Part shown: piece by piece, positions 7,445 to 8,043 of the stretch
Numbering within the stretch: position 1 is the stretch's first letter
How the letters are laid out: the number at the start of each line of letters is the position of its first letter
Assembly (NCBI GenBank): GCA_955652025.1
Contig: CATPAO010000239.1
Span: forward strand, 1 to 8,043
Direction of reading: 5' to 3'
Length of the DNA: 8,043 nt
From: Casimicrobiaceae bacterium
GTDB lineage: Bacteria > Pseudomonadota > Gammaproteobacteria > Burkholderiales > Casimicrobiaceae
The notes under the pieces: model-generated
Seen by the model: only the letters and a program-made list of their open reading frames with translations
Told to the model about the DNA's origin: nothing
The model's database searches: none
Translations under genes and position numbers: made by a program

Positions 7445-7728
7445 TCGATCACGCGCGGGACGAGATAGAACCCATCCTCCACCGCGGGCGCGACGCGCTG
7501 GTAATCGGTGTGACGATCCGATTCTGTCACGACGTCGTCGCGCAACGGCAGCATCAGATCCTGCGCATGCGACATCGGCGCGATGCCGGCCGTGTCGATC
7601 GCTTGCAGCTCGTTGATCATCGCGAAAATCGCCTCGAGTTTGGCATGGACCTCGCGCGCGGCGCCGGCATCGATCTCGATCCGCGCGAGGTGCGCAATCC
7701 GCGCGACGTCGTCTAGGGTGAGGGCCAT
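7441..7728 (-). CDS. gatC: Aspartyl/glutamyl-tRNA(Asn/Gln) amidotransferase subunit C
   Basis: A 95-residue small subunit (family about 95-105) that wraps around GatA and GatB and stabilises their complex. It opens [20 protein letters not shown], the classic GatC start helix, followed by a helix containing [19 protein letters not shown] (residues 34-52 by eye), then the typical extended tail: M at the [13 protein letters not shown] segment, [29 protein letters not shown]. The ATG at 7728 fits this; a further 30 in-frame codons upstream are proline- and glycine-rich and unlike the family. No Shine-Dalgarno precedes the ATG (CTCTCCCGACC), so initiation may use a leaderless or unstructured-leader mode. 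It is the first gene of gatCAB and diverges from mreB. Confidence 0.96.
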   Translation of the reverse strand: MALTLDDVARIAHLARIEIDAGAAREVHAKLEAIFAMINELQAIDTAGIAPMSHAQDLMLPLRDDVVTESDRHTDYQRVAPAVEDGFYLVPRVIE

Positions 7729-7762
7729 GGTCGGGAGAGCCGGAAAAGTCGGGTAGGAGCCG

Positions 7763-7804
7763 GGTTTTGTTGCGAAAACCACAGTCCCGGCCGGGGTGGC
7801 CGGG
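7763..7804. repeat. Two adjacent inverted repeats in the gatC upstream region
   Basis: First repeat: GGTTTT (7763-7768) with AAAACC (7775-7780), loop 6. Second: CCCGGCC (7786-7792) with GGCCGGG (7798-7804), loop 5. Both are perfect. They lie 35-76 bases upstream of the gatC ATG and on the far side from mreB. Neither is followed by a T run on the relevant side, so they are not clear terminators. They could be structure in the gatC leader or protein-binding sites; no promoter for gatC is clear, although TTTTAT (7822-7817, minus strand) is a weak -10 candidate without a good -35. Confidence 0.45.
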
Positions 7805-7859
7805 CCCAAACCCGTCATAAAACCGCATCAAATCAGTGCGAAAGCGATGGGCATTAGGT

Positions 7860-7865
7860 TATCAT
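7860..7865 (+). promoter_or_regulatory. Candidate -10 box for mreB
   Basis: TATCAT matches the -10 consensus at five of six positions and lies about 80 bases before the mreB ATG. The best -35 at 17-18 bases spacing (GTGCGA, 7836-7841) is poor. A start near 7872 would put most of the inverted repeats downstream in the leader, though the outermost left arm (7868-7876) would then be only partly transcribed. Confidence 0.35.
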
Positions 7866-7867
7866 AG

Positions 7868-7935
7868 CCGCCATTCTTACGCGTAAGCCTCGGCACCCGT
7901 CCGCTCCCGGACCTACGCGAGGCTCGAATGGGCGG
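7868..7935 (+). promoter_or_regulatory. Nested inverted repeats forming a structured mreB leader
   Basis: Three nested pairings are visible. Outer: CCGCCATTC (7868-7876) with GAATGGGCGG (7926-7935), 9 bp with one bulged G. Middle: AGCCTCG (7886-7892) with CGAGGCT (7918-7924), 7 bp. Inner: GTCCG (7899-7903) with CGGAC (7908-7912), 5 bp around CTCC. The perfect palindrome TTACGCGTAA (7877-7886) sits in the left arm, and CGCGTA (7880-7885) can instead pair with TACGCG (7914-7919), competing with the middle stem. The outer right arm covers most of GGCGGA (7931-7936), the only Shine-Dalgarno-like sequence, 11 bases before the ATG. A pyrimidine-rich stretch (TTCTTCTTTTC) follows to the start codon. 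Function is inferred, not shown. Confidence 0.5.
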
Positions 7936-7947
7936 ATTCTTCTTTTC

Positions 7948-8043
7948 ATGTTCGAGTCCTTCAAAGGCTATTTCTCCAGCGACCTCGCGATCGACCTCGG
8001 CACGGCGAACACGCTGATTTACGTTCGCGGCAAGGGCATCGTG
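7948..8043 (+). CDS. mreB: Rod-shape-determining protein MreB, N-terminal part (cut by right edge)
   Basis: The first 32 codons of the bacterial actin homologue that polymerises under the inner membrane and guides the elongasome (RodA, PBP2, MreC, MreD). [20 protein letters not shown], followed by [12 protein letters not shown], matches proteobacterial MreB (E. coli begins [20 protein letters not shown]). D16-LGTANT is the phosphate-1 ATP-binding loop. The short hydrophobic-basic N terminus (residues 1-9) fits the membrane-binding helix of Gram-negative MreB. The ATG at 7948 is the family start. The ribosome binding site is weak (GGCGGA, 11 bases upstream) and may be paired in the leader. It diverges from gatC; mreC, mreD, mrdA and rodA would be expected to follow beyond the edge. 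Confidence 0.96.
   Translation, partial: MFESFKGYFSSDLAIDLGTANTLIYVRGKGIV

Noticed and set aside
5939..7468. A 509-codon plus-strand open frame opposite gatA
   Set aside because: gatA motifs are complete on the minus strand; this frame is arginine-rich and matches nothing known to me.
7786..7804. CCCGGCC/GGCCGGG repeat as a terminator between mreB and gatC
   Set aside because: The two genes diverge, so no transcript needs ending here, and no T tract follows on the plus strand.
7445..7831. In-frame upstream extension of gatA through gatC (129 extra codons)
   Set aside because: It covers gatC in another frame, has no amidase similarity, and the GTG at 7444 gives the normal GatA length.
1..8043. 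A hidden defence system, prophage piece, IS element, CRISPR array or tRNA
   Set aside because: No integrase, transposase, direct-repeat array, cloverleaf or shift in codon style was seen; every long stretch is accounted for by housekeeping genes.

Overview
This window reads as ordinary, well-packed chromosomal DNA from a GC-rich betaproteobacterium. The lineage is inferred from gene content and protein wording: gatCAB divergent from mreB, xth next to pyrE, a DUF4124 protein, and a proteobacterial-type EttA. I cannot name a genus. All genes are intact except the two cut by the window edges. I see no mobile element, CRISPR array, tRNA or rRNA.

Layout, left to right. A minus-strand pair runs from about 1061 down to 1: an exodeoxyribonuclease III-type AP endonuclease, then the start of a YheS-type ABC-F ATPase cut by the left edge. 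Divergent from it on the plus strand is pyrE (orotate phosphoribosyltransferase), followed after 27 bases by a secreted DUF4124/coiled-coil protein of unknown function, which ends at a clear intrinsic terminator (2693-2717). A 137-base leader with two inverted repeats then precedes ettA (plus strand). The second repeat forms a strong predicted hairpin that abuts the ettA ribosome binding site. EttA converges on the minus-strand gatCAB operon with only 2 bases between the two stop codons. gatC, gatA and gatB are almost fused: gatC and gatA overlap by 4 bases (GTGA) and gatA and gatB are 1 base apart. A 219-base divergent intergenic region separates gatC from the first 32 codons of mreB at the right edge. 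It contains GC-rich hairpins and a nested inverted repeat in the mreB leader.

Functionally the window holds nucleotide synthesis (PyrE), DNA repair (Xth), translation (EttA and YheS on the ribosome, GatCAB making correctly charged Gln- or Asn-tRNA) and cell shape (MreB). Nothing here looks like an undescribed multi-gene system. The most interesting unexplained signals are the two structured 5' leaders, upstream of ettA and mreB, where predicted base pairing abuts or covers the ribosome binding region. Next in interest is the secreted DUF4124 protein of unknown role.
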